From Eopsaltria australis (Eukaryota; Chordata; Aves; Passeriformes; Petroicidae), in NCBI GenBank assembly GCA_034509425.1, contig JAVTVJ010000033.1, positions 2,046,001 to 2,110,000 of the forward strand: DNA of 64,000 bases. The letters are read 5' to 3'. The position numbers were made by a program, and so were the translations under genes. The notes beneath the pieces are model-generated. The model worked only from the letters and a program-made list of their open reading frames with translations. It did no database searches and was not told where the DNA came from. This document shows, piece after piece, positions 40,101-52,110 of the stretch (position 1 is the stretch's first letter; every line of letters starts with the position of its first letter).

Positions 40101-42689
40101 TCAAACATAATATCAGCTCTTTCCCCCACAGATGTGGTAAACATGAACTTGCATCACAGTATGGTTCAAGAGCACAGTGCAAATTTTATGGTTGCAAATA
40201 AAGTACCAAAAAAAAGAAGTCATTAGTCTCTAACTCTTTTTTTGGTTCTGCCCACATTTTATTTATTCATCATCTTCTGTGAACATAAACATCAGGTTTT
40301 CAAAGTGCAAGCAGAATTCTAATAAAGTTAGAGGATTCCTTTTTTTTTTCTTTTTTTAAAACCAAATAAAATATCTGCATAATTTTTGCACTGAAAGATA
40401 AATTCCTCTTCCAACAGTGGAAAGTTGGAGACTGGTAAAGGACTAAACGGAAAGCAGTAGCCAATGTTTGCTCTTCTGTGTTTATTAACACTGAGGGTTA
40501 ATAACCCAGGGTGGCAAATCCTTTAAAAAAAGCCACTGTCATTCAAAATTGGAGGTTTCCAGTTCTGTCACTGAAATATTTTGAAGAAATGCATCTTTCA
40601 TATATCAAAAATAAATAATTTTAGGCTTACAATAAAAACACAGTGAACTGGACGCTTTTCTGTTGAACATTGATATTGTAGATTTGTGGATTTTGGAAAA
40701 AACAGTGACTTTTTTCCTAAAGTAGACTTAATTTGCAAGTAACCTTAAGTATGCATCATTTTGCAAAACTACCCAGTTCAGGTCTGCTATTTGTCTCACT
40801 CTATTTCATTAAAATCTTTATTAAGTCATTATTGATGTTGGAATAAATTCTTTAGGACTGTTTGAAAATTACTTCTACTCTATCAGTTGCTGTATTTCCA
40901 CACAGAGCCACGGTAAAATATCCACATGATGGGTTAGAATCTTAGTGGTCAATGATATCTTGGGGCTTTTAGCATCAGGATTTTATATTTCGTTTTAAAT
41001 CTGTTTCTGAAATATATATTGTCAGACACAAATACCAAAACCATGTTTCCCCTATTTTCCTTTCTATGCATACAAATAATGCTGAGACCCAGAAGAGGCA
41101 ATTCTCTCTTAGCCATAAGTAACATGTTTAAGGGCCAATATCTTACAACTCCACAAGGCTGTAAATGTGAGCTTCACACCATTGAAGAGGGGCCTCAGCT
41201 TCTCTTAATGGAAGGTCAGGAAACATCAGGCCATAAAACAGTGACATTATAAGATATAGAAAAGCTATTTTACAGAATGTAATTTTTAAGGGTTTCAAAA
41301 ATTTATTAGCCATCATTTTCCTCTCCTTGCGTATCCTGTGATCTGGAGGGCACGGTAAAGAAGCCAACCTGACTCAAAGTAGAAGGGCATGAAAAATAGT
41401 AATAATAAAAAAAGAAATGAGCTAAAATATTTCTAAAACTTTCTTCCCTTTTTTTTTTTTCTTTCAAATACACAGCATAAGCAACATGTATAATCATATA
41501 GTTTAGTCTGTAGGATTTATGACATATGATAATAGAGTAATAAGAGCAAATAAATCCTCAGCTGATAAAAATAGTTGTAACCATTAGAGCCAAGCTATAA
41601 GTAACAACTCAGGAACTTTCTCTCTTTTTTTCTTATCCCAGATATTCAAGCTATCAAAATCATGTTACTATATGCTAAGACTCTGATAAACATAGATTAA
41701 GCAACATTAGTTATGTATGTGCTTGTGCATACAGATTTTTGTTTTATTGTTATTAAACTCCTACATCCTGCAATTAACTAGAAGGACCCAAGGAATTGAC
41801 TGATTAAATCCTTACAAAGATCCCCAATGTGACTTCTTCTGGACATGGGATTTAGCTCTAAACTCATAACAATTGAATGCCATTTTTATTTGAGTCCTTA
41901 TGTATGTATCCCCTAATCTAATTTATCATGCATGAGTCCCTTTAATTTTCTTTGGGACATTGTTCTTGTGTTTCAGAAATTTGAAATAACATTTCTCCAA
42001 AATAAAATGTTGCTATTGTCCAACTTTACCACTAAGTGCAAACGACATTTTCGACTTGCCAGCACTTATCCTACCCTGGAATATCACCTTGTGCAGAGAC
42101 TATTGAGAATATCACCTTGTGCAGAGACTCTTGAGCTGGTGCCAGTCCAAGCCTACGAGTGCTCATGTTAATTGAAGAGTGTGTGGAGGCTTGAAATTGG
42201 AAAGACTTCTCTTTTTGCCTGCCAGTTTCCAGAACTAAGCTGATACACTCACACAGCACAACACAACTCAATGTTAATATTTGTGCTACATATGAAACAT
42301 CTGGAACCTGGTTTTCTTTGATCAAAAGGCAGCTTCTTTCAATTTCTTTTGAAATCTGTAGCTATTGGGATTTCCCCAGTAATTTTCAAGATGGAGAACA
42401 CAGGTCAAGGTGACGACAATCTAGTAACATCTATTCATTTCCATTGTCAGCAAAGGAAGATCATTTAAGTCAGCCAAAGGAAATTAGAAGTATTCCATTC
42501 TTATAAAGGAATTTATTGCATCATTTTTCAGTTAAGGGCATTTGTGGCAGACATATGTCCAGGGTGACATTTTACTGCATTAACCACATGAAAAAATCGC
42601 TTATCTCCTCAGTTCCCTGAAAAATTCACTACAAACACACAAACAAGGTAGAGGTTCTTACAGGCAAGAACCCCATGAATTTTACCAAT
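37171..42689. other. noncoding spacer
   Basis: No gene is recognised. The GC-richer piece 38155-38450 has open frames on the minus strand but no familiar protein or repeat. The minus-strand frame covering about 37190-37310 has a protein-like tail but no convincing splice pair. Simple T tracts occur near 40340 and 41450. Confidence 0.5.
42080..42135. repeat. 28 bp tandem duplication
   Basis: The unit beginning AATATCACCTTGTGCAGAGA occurs at 42080-42107 and again at 42108-42135 with a single mismatch (TATTGAG versus TCTTGAG). The near-identity indicates a fairly recent slippage or duplication event. Confidence 0.95.
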
Positions 42690-42862
42690 CTGAGAAACTG
42701 CCCAGAGAAGTGGATGCCCTATCTCTGGAACTGTTCAAGGTCAGACTCTTCCTGAGCAACCTTGTCTAGTAAATGGCATCCCTGCCTGCATCAGGGGTGT
42801 TGGAACTAGATGATCTTTAAGGTCCCTTCAAATTCAAGCCATTCCACAGTTCTATGATTCTT
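42690..42862 (+). mobile_element. CR1 LINE 3' end, plus orientation
   Basis: The CR1 3' untranslated region is easy to recognise: GAGAAACTGCCCAGAGAAG, TGGATGCCCTATCTCTGG, TGTTCAAGGTCAGACTCTTC, TGAGCAACCTTGTCTAGT, GGTGTTGGAACTAGATGATC and TTTAAGGTCCCTTCAAATTC. It ends with the octamer tail TTCTATGATTCT. The copy is heavily 5'-truncated, as most CR1 insertions are, and noncoding. Confidence 0.92.
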
Positions 42863-43252
42863 TTAGGTAATCCTAACCATATTTAGCTTTGTAACAAATG
42901 AAGCAGGGGAACAACCTGAAAAATATAACGTGGTCTCACATCAAAAGGGTATATGGAAAGAGAGGCAGATTTAACATTGCTTAGGGACCTTAAATAATGC
43001 ATTTGATAATTTAAGTGCTTGACTTTGCAGTGCTAATATTCTGGCAGTTTAATAACATAAAAAATGTAAAAACAGCACTGTATGATCTGAATTTCAAATC
43101 CATAATCTCCATTTTTTTAGCAGAATCAAATTGAAAGTAAGGTCTATTTTCCACTACAGAGAAATGCACAGACCACTCAGAGGAGCCCTCAGGAGAGGGG
43201 GAATCTGTAGCTCTGCAGTGTAGTTCTTTTTCCCTCGAGCTAATGGACTTAC

Positions 43253-43297
43253 CACAGATGCTGCCCCACACAGCCATTCTTTGTTTGGAACACATAT
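43253..43297 (-). other. possible 45 bp micro-exon
   Basis: On the minus strand a very good acceptor (TGTTCTTCCTTCCCCTCAG) is followed after 45 bp by a very good donor (CTGTG|GTAAGT). The length is a multiple of three and all three frames are open, so it could be skipped or included without changing frame between phase-1 exons such as those proposed at 56286 and 2078. Chance remains likely, because good splice-site pairs occur in any long intron. Confidence 0.2.
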
Positions 43298-44800
43298 CTG
43301 AGGGGAAGGAAGAACACATTTGGTGTGCTTTCACACAACTTCAGTGGGGTTTCACAGAAATTGGCTGACAGTCCAACACTGTAAATAATTTAGAGAGGAA
43401 AGTCTCTTTTAAAACTTATTTACTGTTCACACAAGTAAAAACCACGTATACACTCTTTAATCAGACAAAACTGAAGTCCATAGGATTCAACCTGACAGAG
43501 AAATTAATGATGAGGCATTAATGGCACACGGTAGGGAGATAAGTGAAGAGACCTGCTCATGGGATGCTCAAGATTGATGCATAAGATGGGATTTTTCACT
43601 GGTCTTTCTCAATAACCCTTTGTTACCAGCTTGCCCTTCATCATGATTAAAAATATTTATATTTATAGAGGTTATTTACCCTAAAAACAACTTAAGACTA
43701 ATGTACTCTGTCCAGATAAAGCTTTTCATGAGATTAAAGCTTTTCAATATGTCTGCATATTTCCTTACTGAACAATGTGGTTTTATTCCTGAAAAAAATA
43801 TAATCTTTCAGATGCTATTAACATGTTTTATTACACTGGTTTTTTTGCACACAGTTTAAACCAATGTTAGTTATACATAATGTCCAAAATATTTGGAAGC
43901 ATGTTTGTGTTTCAGTTTCTTTATTTTTTTAGGTGAAAAATTCTTACTAAACAAACTGACAAGAGCTTAATTAACATTTCTTCACTTTTTAAGACATTTC
44001 ATGATTTTTAAACATGTTAGTTAGTTAGTTGCAATTCATTCAAAGAAAAAAAATTCACAAATGTCTTCTTGGTAATTCCATGAAGACTGACCATCTGTTT
44101 GCTGTCATTATTTTTAATAAAGTCTATATAATGCTTGTTGCCAAAATAAAATGCATCACCAAGCCTCAAACCAGCTGGCTTAACGTGTTATTCAGAAATT
44201 TTCCTGCCTGCATTGTCCATCTTCTCAGGCTTTTTGAAGCAACACAGCCAGAGCACTTTTGGAGTGACACTGCACCCCACTGCTATAATAGTTCCTCAGG
44301 GCTTTCTGAAGCTGTTTTGCAGGACTGCCCTGAGGCCTCAAAGCATTTACAAACATACGCACATGAAAATTTGAGAAAGGATGAATTTCTTAGTATATTT
44401 CTTAGTATGGAATTTTTGGCATGATGAATTGACACTTCAAAAGTGATCAGGTAAGAAAGATACTGGGAAAGCTATATGAACGTGACTGATTTAGATTGTT
44501 GGAAAGTATAAAACTGTTAACTTAGCCATGTGTGCAGGCTAGCCAAAGGACTGATAGCAGAGGTTGATCTATATTTGTCATATTAAAAAACACAAACCTT
44601 TAAATGAATACCAAATTATTTCTTTATCTAGGCGCACAGGAGGACCACTTGAACCTCTGAATTTATTCTTAGACCACAATCTCATTGGGTTACTCCAGAA
44701 GACTTTACTAAAGATCTGTTACATATTCTTTTGCCATACACTATAAAATTCTTCCACACACCTAGAAATAAAAAAAAAAAAACCTGAAATATACTTAGAC

Positions 44801-44840
44801 TCTATTATTATTATAATATTATTATTATAAGCTTTATTAT
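44801..44840. repeat. (ATT)n microsatellite, imperfect
   Basis: ATTATT triplets are interrupted by TATAATA. Confidence 0.8.
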
Positions 44841-46390
44841 ATAGTTTCAACACATCTGCCTAACATTGGCAGTGAACTAAACACAGACTGGGCTATTCCC
44901 TTGGGTTTCTAGATGCTGGACCAGAAAAGCATAGATCTTCTGTTTCTTTTGATCCAAATCTCCCAGCCTCAGCTATCTACCAGATATCCCAGAAAATTTT
45001 GAAAGGCACTCAACAGTTATGTTTAGGTGACGGAACAGTCCCTAATGACACAGTAATGGAATTTAGCTTACAGGTTGAGAAGACCAGAGTTAGCTGTCTA
45101 TCACCAGAGATATGAACATGTGAACTAGCTAAACTATACTCAGTGGAAATCTATAGCTTCATTCAACAATACAGAGATAAGGAGCAGTATCATTTAAGCT
45201 TCTCAGATTTTTTCCTGGCTTTTTGGAAGGACACATGCCAACCATAGGTCTTACATCCTATCAGTCACCCTAGACAACCTCAAAGATGGAGGTATTTATC
45301 CTGTTCTCATCAGTACACAGAGAGGAGTCTGGAGAACCATCCAGATGACAAAATGCACATGAACTGGTGTAGGTTAAAGTTGTGTGTTAAAAGATAGCTG
45401 CAGACAGAAGTCTGTCAGCAGAAATACCCATTAGAGTCCAGAACTCCTAGATATATATTATTAGTAGAAACCATGGTCCTAAGAACAGCAGAAGTTTTAG
45501 TCCTCTTTGTGACTACAAGCCTTCACTTGCGGAGATTATGTATAAAGGGCTTTGGTTCCACTGTGCGAGGAGTGCTCTTTCCTCCCTCTGCAGAAGATCT
45601 CAGCATACTGACATCTACTCCTTTCACCCTTTGACACTAGGAACAGAGACTGGCTTGGTCAGTGTAAGCATAAATGTTCCTTTTCACAAAGGGTGATCTT
45701 TCTTTGCTATCTTTTAAAGTCAGGAAATGCAGTTTGCAGAAGGCCTAGTGAAGTGGAAAATCTATTTCTATAGGTTCTGTAGAATGAAATACAGTTATAA
45801 AAAAATTCCTCTACAAAGTTAAAATTTAACAAGAAATTAGATTCTTTCTGTTCAAGGTTTAATTCAGTCTATAGAATTTAATACAGAATTACATCCTTGC
45901 TATAGAGAGGCTTACAGTTCCTGGAGAAAGGTGATTATTCTCTATTTAATTCTACAGATCTTTTTCTATAAGGGTAATTTCAGATTCATTCAACTGTTAT
46001 GCTTCTTCTGCCACCTTGGAAATTATCACACTTTCATGAATTTGGCATGGTTCCATCAATAGAATCAGAAACATGAAATTTCCATTCCTAATATGAATGT
46101 GCAATACTATACTGTTTCATAACTTTCTACTTGATAATTCATATGTGGCATCTTCTGTTGGATTTAGACTGTAATTTTCAAGTTATATTCAGAGAAAGGG
46201 CTAAAATGATTTGGGAAAAAGTCATGCTAGAGCTCCAGTATTTCAGTTTGCAGTACTGCTATGCCAGTGTCTTACTTTATTTTGCCAAGGAACAGTCCAT
46301 TTTAGTCACAACTTTGTCATCCAGAATACGTGAGGCATGTAATCTCTTACACAGCAAATGAAATATTTGAATTATTTTTGTCTTGCAGGT

Positions 46391-46922
46391 TGTTGTGGTT
46401 TAACTCCAGCTGGCAACTAAGTACTACCTACCAGCAGAAGAGTATCAGAAAAACATGAAAACTCATAGGTTCAGATAAACATAGTTTAATAGGTAAAGCT
46501 GCATGCACAAACAAAACAAGGAATTCATTCACCATTTCCTATGTGCAGGCAGGTGTTCAGCCATTTTCAGGAAAGCAGGGCTCCTTCACACTTAATGGTG
46601 ACTTGGAAAGATAAACATCACCTCAAATGTCCCCCTCACCTTGCCCCAGCTTTATAATGCTGAGCGTGATGTGATATGGTCTGGAATAACCCTTCGGTCA
46701 GTTGGGATCAGCTGTGTCCCCTCCCCACACCTTGTGCACCCCCAGCTTTCTCAATGGTGGGGTGGAGTGAGAGGCAGAAGAGACCTTGGCTCTGTGTAAG
46801 CACTGCTCAGAGGCAGCTGAAACATCTCTATCTTACCAGCACTGTTTTCAAAACAAATCCAAAGAATAGCCCCATGGTAACTTCTACAGAGGAAATTAAC
46901 TCTATCCCATCCAAAACCAGCA
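46391..46922 (-). mobile_element. avian endogenous-retrovirus LTR, minus orientation
   Basis: Plus-strand reading begins TGTTGTGGTTTAACTCCAGC and TGGCAACTAAGTACTACC, continues through AGTTTAATAGGTAAAGC, GGCAGGTGTTCAGCCATTTT, CCAGCTTTATAATGCTGAGC and GTCAGTTGGGATCAGCTGTG, and ends AACTCTATCCCATCCAAAAC then CAGCA. In its own orientation the LTR runs from TGCTGGTTTTGG to GTTAAACCACAACA, giving TG...CA ends and about 532 bp. This is the family, or a close relative, of the LTR at 9914-10430. No proviral interior is recognised on either side. Flanks show no convincing target-site duplication: AGGT occurs at both borders, but not as a clean 5-6 bp repeat. Confidence 0.85.
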
Positions 46923-47010
46923 GAGAGGTAAAATCATATTTAATCTATAAATGTGTACAGATTACAAGACCATTAGTACAGAAACCTTCCCTCCTTATGT
47001 TACGGTAAAA

Positions 47011-47792
47011 TCACCTGGATCACCAGAGAGGAGGTGATCCAGGTGCCAGAGCAGCAATTCCTCCACAGGCTGTGGTGAAGACCATGGTGAAACAGTCTGT
47101 GCCCCTGAAGCCCAGAGAAGTCTGGAGTAGAGCAGATATCCACCTACAGCCTGTGGAGGACCCCACGCTGGAGCACGTGGGTGCCAGAAGCAGGCTATTA
47201 ACCTGTGGGAAGTCCACCCTGAAGCCAGATTCTAGCAGAACCTGTGACTCTGTGAGAGACCTTTGCTGGAGCAGGCTTTTCCTGAAGGACTGCACTCTAT
47301 GTAAAAGTTTGTGAAACCCATGGAGCAGTTTGTGACCTACAGTAGGAATGACTTGTGTTGGAGACTGTCTCCCATGAGAGGCATCCCACTCTGAAACAGG
47401 GAATGAGTGTGAGGAGTCCTCCCCCTGAGGATGAAGGAGTGGCAGAGACAATATGCAGTGAGCTATCTGAAGCCCCATTCTCCATCCTCCTGAGACTCTG
47501 CAGGGGAGGAGGTAGAGAATTGAGGAGTGAATTTGAGGCAGGGAAGAAGGGAGGGTTGGGGGGAAAAGGTTTTATTTTCATTAACATACTCCGATTTTGA
47601 ATTGATCAAATTGATTTGAATTAAACTAATTTTTCCAAGTCAAATCTGTTTTACCCATGGTGGTGATTGGTGAGTGATCTCTCCCTGTCCTTATCTCAAC
47701 CCACGAGACTTTCATTGTATTTTCTCTCCCCTGTCCAGCTGAGGAGAGTGGTTCTGGTGGGCACCCAGTGTCCAGCCAAGGTCAACCCACCA
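47011..47792 (-). mobile_element. avian LTR of the TGGTGGGTTGACC family, minus orientation
   Basis: In its own orientation (right to left) it begins at 47792 with TGGTGGGTTGACCTTGGC. It then has GGGTTGAGATAAGGACAGGG and AGAGATCACTCACCAATCAC, an AT-rich part, and the GC-rich body with GAGGACTCCTCACACTC and repeated TGCTCCA..GTG..GTCC-like units including GGTCCTCCACAGGCTG. It stops near 47011 within a CACCTGGATCACC segment, before the usual 3' part, so the far end is truncated. Together with the plus-strand fragment at 31205-31900 most of the element is represented. Open frames inside it are artefacts of its composition. Confidence 0.8.
47012..47045. repeat. perfect 13 bp inverted repeat at LTR truncation edge
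   Basis: CACCTGGATCACC (47012-47024) and GGTGATCCAGGTG (47033-47045) are exact reverse complements around an 8-base loop. The right arm belongs to the LTR. The left arm sits at the point where similarity to the LTR ends, which suggests a template-switch or fold-back repair event formed the junction. Confidence 0.9.
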
Positions 47793-47912
47793 GAAATACC
47801 ATGAGTATAGAAACACATAAAAAATAGGCAACAGTTCCCTCTGTGTTTTGCTCCATGCACAGAGACGTTTTTGAAGACCTATACATTTTGATAAGTGAAA
47901 GGCACTACATAA

Positions 47913-47929
47913 GGGGGGGGGGGGGGGGG
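47913..47929. repeat. poly(G) tract of 17
   Basis: There are 17 consecutive G in an AT-rich context. Long mononucleotide G runs are rarer than A/T runs, tend to form quadruplexes and are prone to sequencing-length error. Confidence 0.9.
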
Positions 47930-48559
47930 AATTGCATTTTGACAATTGTTAATATTTCTTGCCAGTATTATGTAATTCTTGCTTATATCAAGAATATTCC
48001 TATGCATCTTCAGTATATTTCAAAATCAGGCTATCCCAGTATAAGTCACTAAATATATTCTGCTTTTTGGAACTGGAGAAACATTCAAAAACATTCAAAA
48101 TAAAGAAGCCAGTGACCCCTGGATTTCTTCACAGTTTTACCTGATTAGACTGCAATTGTAAAACAGGGGTGCAAATGTCTGTCAAACAAGACAAAAGTTA
48201 TGCAAACAAAAGCAAATAAAGAGCAAAATGCAATTATGTCATTTACTATTAAGTGTTTCTGCTTAGGAAATCCACCCCTGCTCTAATGACCTTAGGTTTT
48301 CTTATTGAGGAGAAACAAATTCAAATGTTAAGATTTACATCAGGCATTGGACCTAATTAGCATGGGAGTGCATGTCCTATGTACACCTAGGTCTGTCTAC
48401 TGATTATCAAGGTCTTTGGCAACTGGTTCACCAATACTGTAGAGATCAGCCTCCAGGCAGATTAATAACACTCTCTGGGGTTTTTGTGTTTTAGTAGTGT
48501 TGATTGTAGTAAAAAGAAACAAAACAGGCATCACCAAATATCCATTTTTTTACATTTAT

Positions 48560-48870
48560 ATACCTAAAAATATTTTATGAAGAATTCAGAGGGGCTGATG
48601 ACCTGCATCATGAAGCATTGCTTTGTTTTAATGTAAAGGAGATGCTGTAAAGCTGGTGCTGAGTAGCTCCAGTGAGCTGTATGCTGTTAACCACGTTTTT
48701 CCTGCCAGTGTTCTGCCGGTGTCTGGGAAATTGCACTCCTAATGAATTAATAGACGGACATGCTCTGTAGTTTCTTGAGCTAATATTTCAGACTCTGCCA
48801 TATCAAATTCAATTTGGATAGCAATTAATAATAGCCTTCTGTAAAGTTAGCTCCAATTTTAATAATACTC
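48560..48870. promoter_or_regulatory. candidate regulatory block with dense homeodomain cores
   Basis: Repeat-free noncoding sequence including TAATGAATTAAT at 48740-48751, further AATTAATAATAG and TTTTAATAATAC motifs, and a CCAGTG/CCGGTG-rich part. It resembles homeobox-bound enhancers in texture. Conservation is untested. Confidence 0.28.
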
Positions 48871-49163
48871 ACTTCTCCTAGAGATGGTTGATTTCTTCAC
48901 AAATTGGTGTCCAATAATTTCAACAGATTTGTTGTTATAACTATATGAAAAAGTTTCTGTGAAAATACAGTACATTTAGTTCTGTATTCCACTCCTTTCT
49001 CAGGGCATATGTGATACACACATCCTTCCAATGTTCCTTTTTTTTTCTTTAGGTTTCATATTTTTCATATAAGGTGAATCCAAGGTAACTATACAATTGT
49101 CCTTGGGGATACGTCTTGTGTCTGTAACAATATGTGTGAGCACGTGCATGTGCACACTTCTAC

Positions 49164-49206
49164 AAAAAAAAAAAAAAAAAAAAAAAAACAGAAAGAAAAA
49201 GAAAAA
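49164..49206. repeat. poly(A) tract of 25 followed by GAAAGAAAAAG
   Basis: There are 25 consecutive A (49164-49188), then an A-rich purine run. It could be a decayed retroposon tail, but the sequence to its left, which includes CACGTGCATGTGCACAC, is not recognised. Confidence 0.9.
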
Positions 49207-50004
49207 ACGCTTCCTGTATGAAGAAAAGCAGTATTTTTTATTTCTGAAAGATGAAACTTGTCAGGAAAACCAGAAGCTAGTTCTGCTGATAAGTGCTAGA
49301 GTTTCACTTTGCTGAGACAGAGATGAAGAGGATAATGCTAGTGCTCATGGAGAGATGATACATTTTCTACTTAAAATATTTACTTCAGAGAAATTCACAT
49401 TTGGTATAAAATTTTAAATAAGTCCTGGGAAGCCAGAGCCTTCATAAAGTTGGGATTTTGTCTTTAGGTTCACATTCGGGTGAAACAAAATTTCATATAA
49501 ATTAAAAATATTTCATTTTGCTTCCATTCAATAAACCTAAGGAATTATTTTAAGAACAGCCTTAAAGAATACAGTTTGTGTCAGCATTTTAATAAAGTGT
49601 ATTTTTTCCCCAGACATTGCATTTTGAATGTGTCCTGATGTCCTGCACCATTCATAATCCAGGTGGCAAAATCTCAGTGTGAACATTTATCATGAACAGA
49701 TTTCCCTATTCCAGTACAGAGCTTTTGTTTCTGCTGTAGTGATATTCTCTATTATCAGTCAGAGCTTTTAAACCAGTCAAGTCCATTATAAAATTATTGG
49801 GATTTTTCTTCCAGTTTTTTCATCTGTAGTCTCTGCATGAAATCTTATTTGATATATCATGTTTCTTTACATTAATACTGTACTCTGTGGGGTTTAAAAT
49901 TGTATTCTCTAGTATTAAAACATCCTGACTTCTGGTTTTTTGTGCCCACAAGTAGTATCACTGAAACTCCTAAAAGGAGGGAATCCAGGCCTGCAAATAA
50001 ATTT

Positions 50005-50137
50005 AAAAAACAAACAAACAAACAAAAAACAAACAAACAAACAAAAACCCAAAAAGAAACAATCCCAAAAAAACCCAAAAAAAAAACCACCCACAAAAAC
50101 AAACCAAAACCTAAACAAAACCAAAAATACCCAGATT
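50005..50137. repeat. (CAAA)n/(CAAAAA)n simple-repeat array
   Basis: Units of CAAA expand into CAAAAAC, CCAAAAAA and CCACCCAC variants over about 130 bp. Open frames in it (K/N/Q/T/P-rich on plus, F/V/C-rich on minus) reflect composition only. Confidence 0.9.
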
Positions 50138-50419
50138 CACAGTCTGTATGTTAGGTTATTAGTTCAAGGAAAAAGGAAGAAGTATTTTGAGGAAAAAAGT
50201 GCAACAAATATTGCCTGCCAAAGAAATAAAGGAGAATAAACAGTCCTGTAGAATCACTAAGTAGTCGCTCTGTATCCTCTGATTTTGACACAATTTCTCA
50301 CTGGGTGGAAAAAAGAAAGATAAAACCTCCAAGAAATAGAACTCAAATAACAACCATTATTTAATTTTTGGGAACCTGGGAGAAATTGGAATATTTTTAA
50401 CTGCTTCCTAGAGAAAAAC

Positions 50420-50620
50420 AAAAGTATCAATTTAGCAATTTCAATTATCTTTGATTTTCATTGTAACATGCTGTTATGTGTTAATTTTATGGTGTCTTGG
50501 TTTATGCTTTTTAACACAAATAAGAATCATATGTGGACATATGCGATATTTAATGAATAAATTACATCTGAGTTGATTTATGTGTTCTACTTTTGTTTTC
50601 AAATTATTATTCAGCCCAGT
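50420..50620. promoter_or_regulatory. candidate conserved noncoding block
   Basis: AT-rich, non-repetitive sequence with AATTATC, TTAATTTTATGG, CATATGTGGACATATG (two CATATG E-boxes four bases apart) and TTTAATGAATAAATTAC motifs. No coding frame. Assigned from texture only. Confidence 0.22.
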
Positions 50621-51879
50621 AAGAGGATAGGATGTGTGCTTCTTATTTGCAGTAAGTATTTGAGAAGTGAGCCTTAATTTAGAATAGCTTCATTTGCATT
50701 GAAATCTTATTATTGCTATTAAAAAAGTTTAAACAAACCAAGAGTGAGGCTTTGGCAACTGAAAATGGTGAACCTCCATGAATAATTTACATAGGTTTTG
50801 TTTATACTAATTAAAACTGTCCTTTTTCTCTATTTTGTCCAATCATTACACAATTGCAAAGATTCAGAGACAATAAAAACTAAAGGAGAGGATATGGAAC
50901 AGATTTGTTGAACACTGTTTGGCAGGTAAGCAGAGTTCAAGGTTATCTCTTTAGCAAATGTTACAACTCAGCTGTGAATTAGTTTTGGATATTCATCACA
51001 GATGGAAAGACTGCATTAGGACTGCAAGAATAAGTATCAGAGAGAACAGGGCAGAACATCATCTTTATGTATTTTGAGATTCATGAGATGGGGGACTGAG
51101 AGGAAATAGGGCAGAGAGTTACATCTGTACATACAATTTTCTTTTAAATTGGACTGACATACTTTAGGCTATTCTGTAGCATACATATCACACCTTTAAT
51201 TAGATTTCTTTGTTTTAGAAGAAAAACAGTGAAGCAAATCAAAATTAATAACTAATTTCTTTTTGGATTAAATTTCAGAATGGAGCCAAATGGAGCAGCA
51301 AGATATAGGTGCTTCTCCTATTTTTGCTAAAAGTGCTGTGAGGAGAATGGAGGGCATGTGAAACAAAAAGCTAATTTCTAGGTACCCACTTTTTTCCAAT
51401 GGGAAAAAAAAATGTTTCCATTTTTTGCAACTGCAGAACCCCCTAAAAATAAAAATGAATTATCATGATGACTCAAAACTCAGTGTATCATATAAGTAAA
51501 GTCGAAGTATATTCTATCTTTGTAGGTGTGTTTTTAAAATTAATATTTCATTAGCATTTCTAAGATATGTACTTTTTCAACACTTGTGTGGTAGGTAAGT
51601 CTGGACACTTTGATTTGGTTTTCAGTAGGAACAAAACCTAAAAAATATCTTTTTAATGTGGGGTACAAGTTTATGCAGAACAAACTGGCTGCAGCTGTTT
51701 TTGAATGTCCAAAACAAATTTCTGGGGTATTTTCATTCCTCCTTTTATCTTCTGTCACAGATATCAGAGTGAAAAAAAAAATACCAAGAGGACCCAGTAC
51801 CGTATAAGTCTAAACACAAATGAGAGAAGTCTAAAACAATTCTTCCAATTTCAGCTTTCCCTCTGGCTTTATTCTTGCT

Positions 51880-52110
51880 AGTCCAGGAATATTAAAAAGA
51901 AATGGAATGTTTTTAATGGACTGTCAGCAGTATTGTTTTCATTAACAAAAGGAAACTCAATCAACTACTCTGCGAAACCTCTCTGTGTCTTCTTTGATAG
52001 GCATGATAAATGGTGCCAAGCACTGTCAGATTATACTAAATTAAATTAATATGATAGGTGTTCAAAATCATTTAGGACTAAGCCTAATGTAGTTTTGGTC
52101 ATATTTCTTT
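51880..52110. promoter_or_regulatory. candidate conserved noncoding block
   Basis: Non-repetitive, noncoding sequence with CATTAACAAAAGG, TTTGATAGGCATGATAAATG and AAATTAAATTAATATG motifs. It resembles developmental noncoding elements, but this is an impression without alignment. Confidence 0.2.

Larger units (their letters stand above)
42863..46390. other. AT-rich noncoding spacer
   Basis: No dispersed repeat is recognised. It contains a 45 bp exon-like segment on the minus strand (43253-43297), short tandem AGTT units near 44012-44030, a tandem TTTCTTAGTAT pair near 44386-44407, and the ATT microsatellite at 44801-44840. Confidence 0.55.

Noticed and set aside
44029..44424. 131-codon plus-strand frame in spacer
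   Set aside because: No recognisable domain, no splice or promoter context, and composition like the surrounding AT-rich DNA.
47020..47478. 152-codon minus-strand frame
   Set aside because: It lies within the second copy of the same LTR family. The composition comes from the repeat units, not a gene.
50005..50137. Lysine/asparagine-rich and phenylalanine/valine-rich open frames
   Set aside because: They are translations of a CAAA-type simple repeat.
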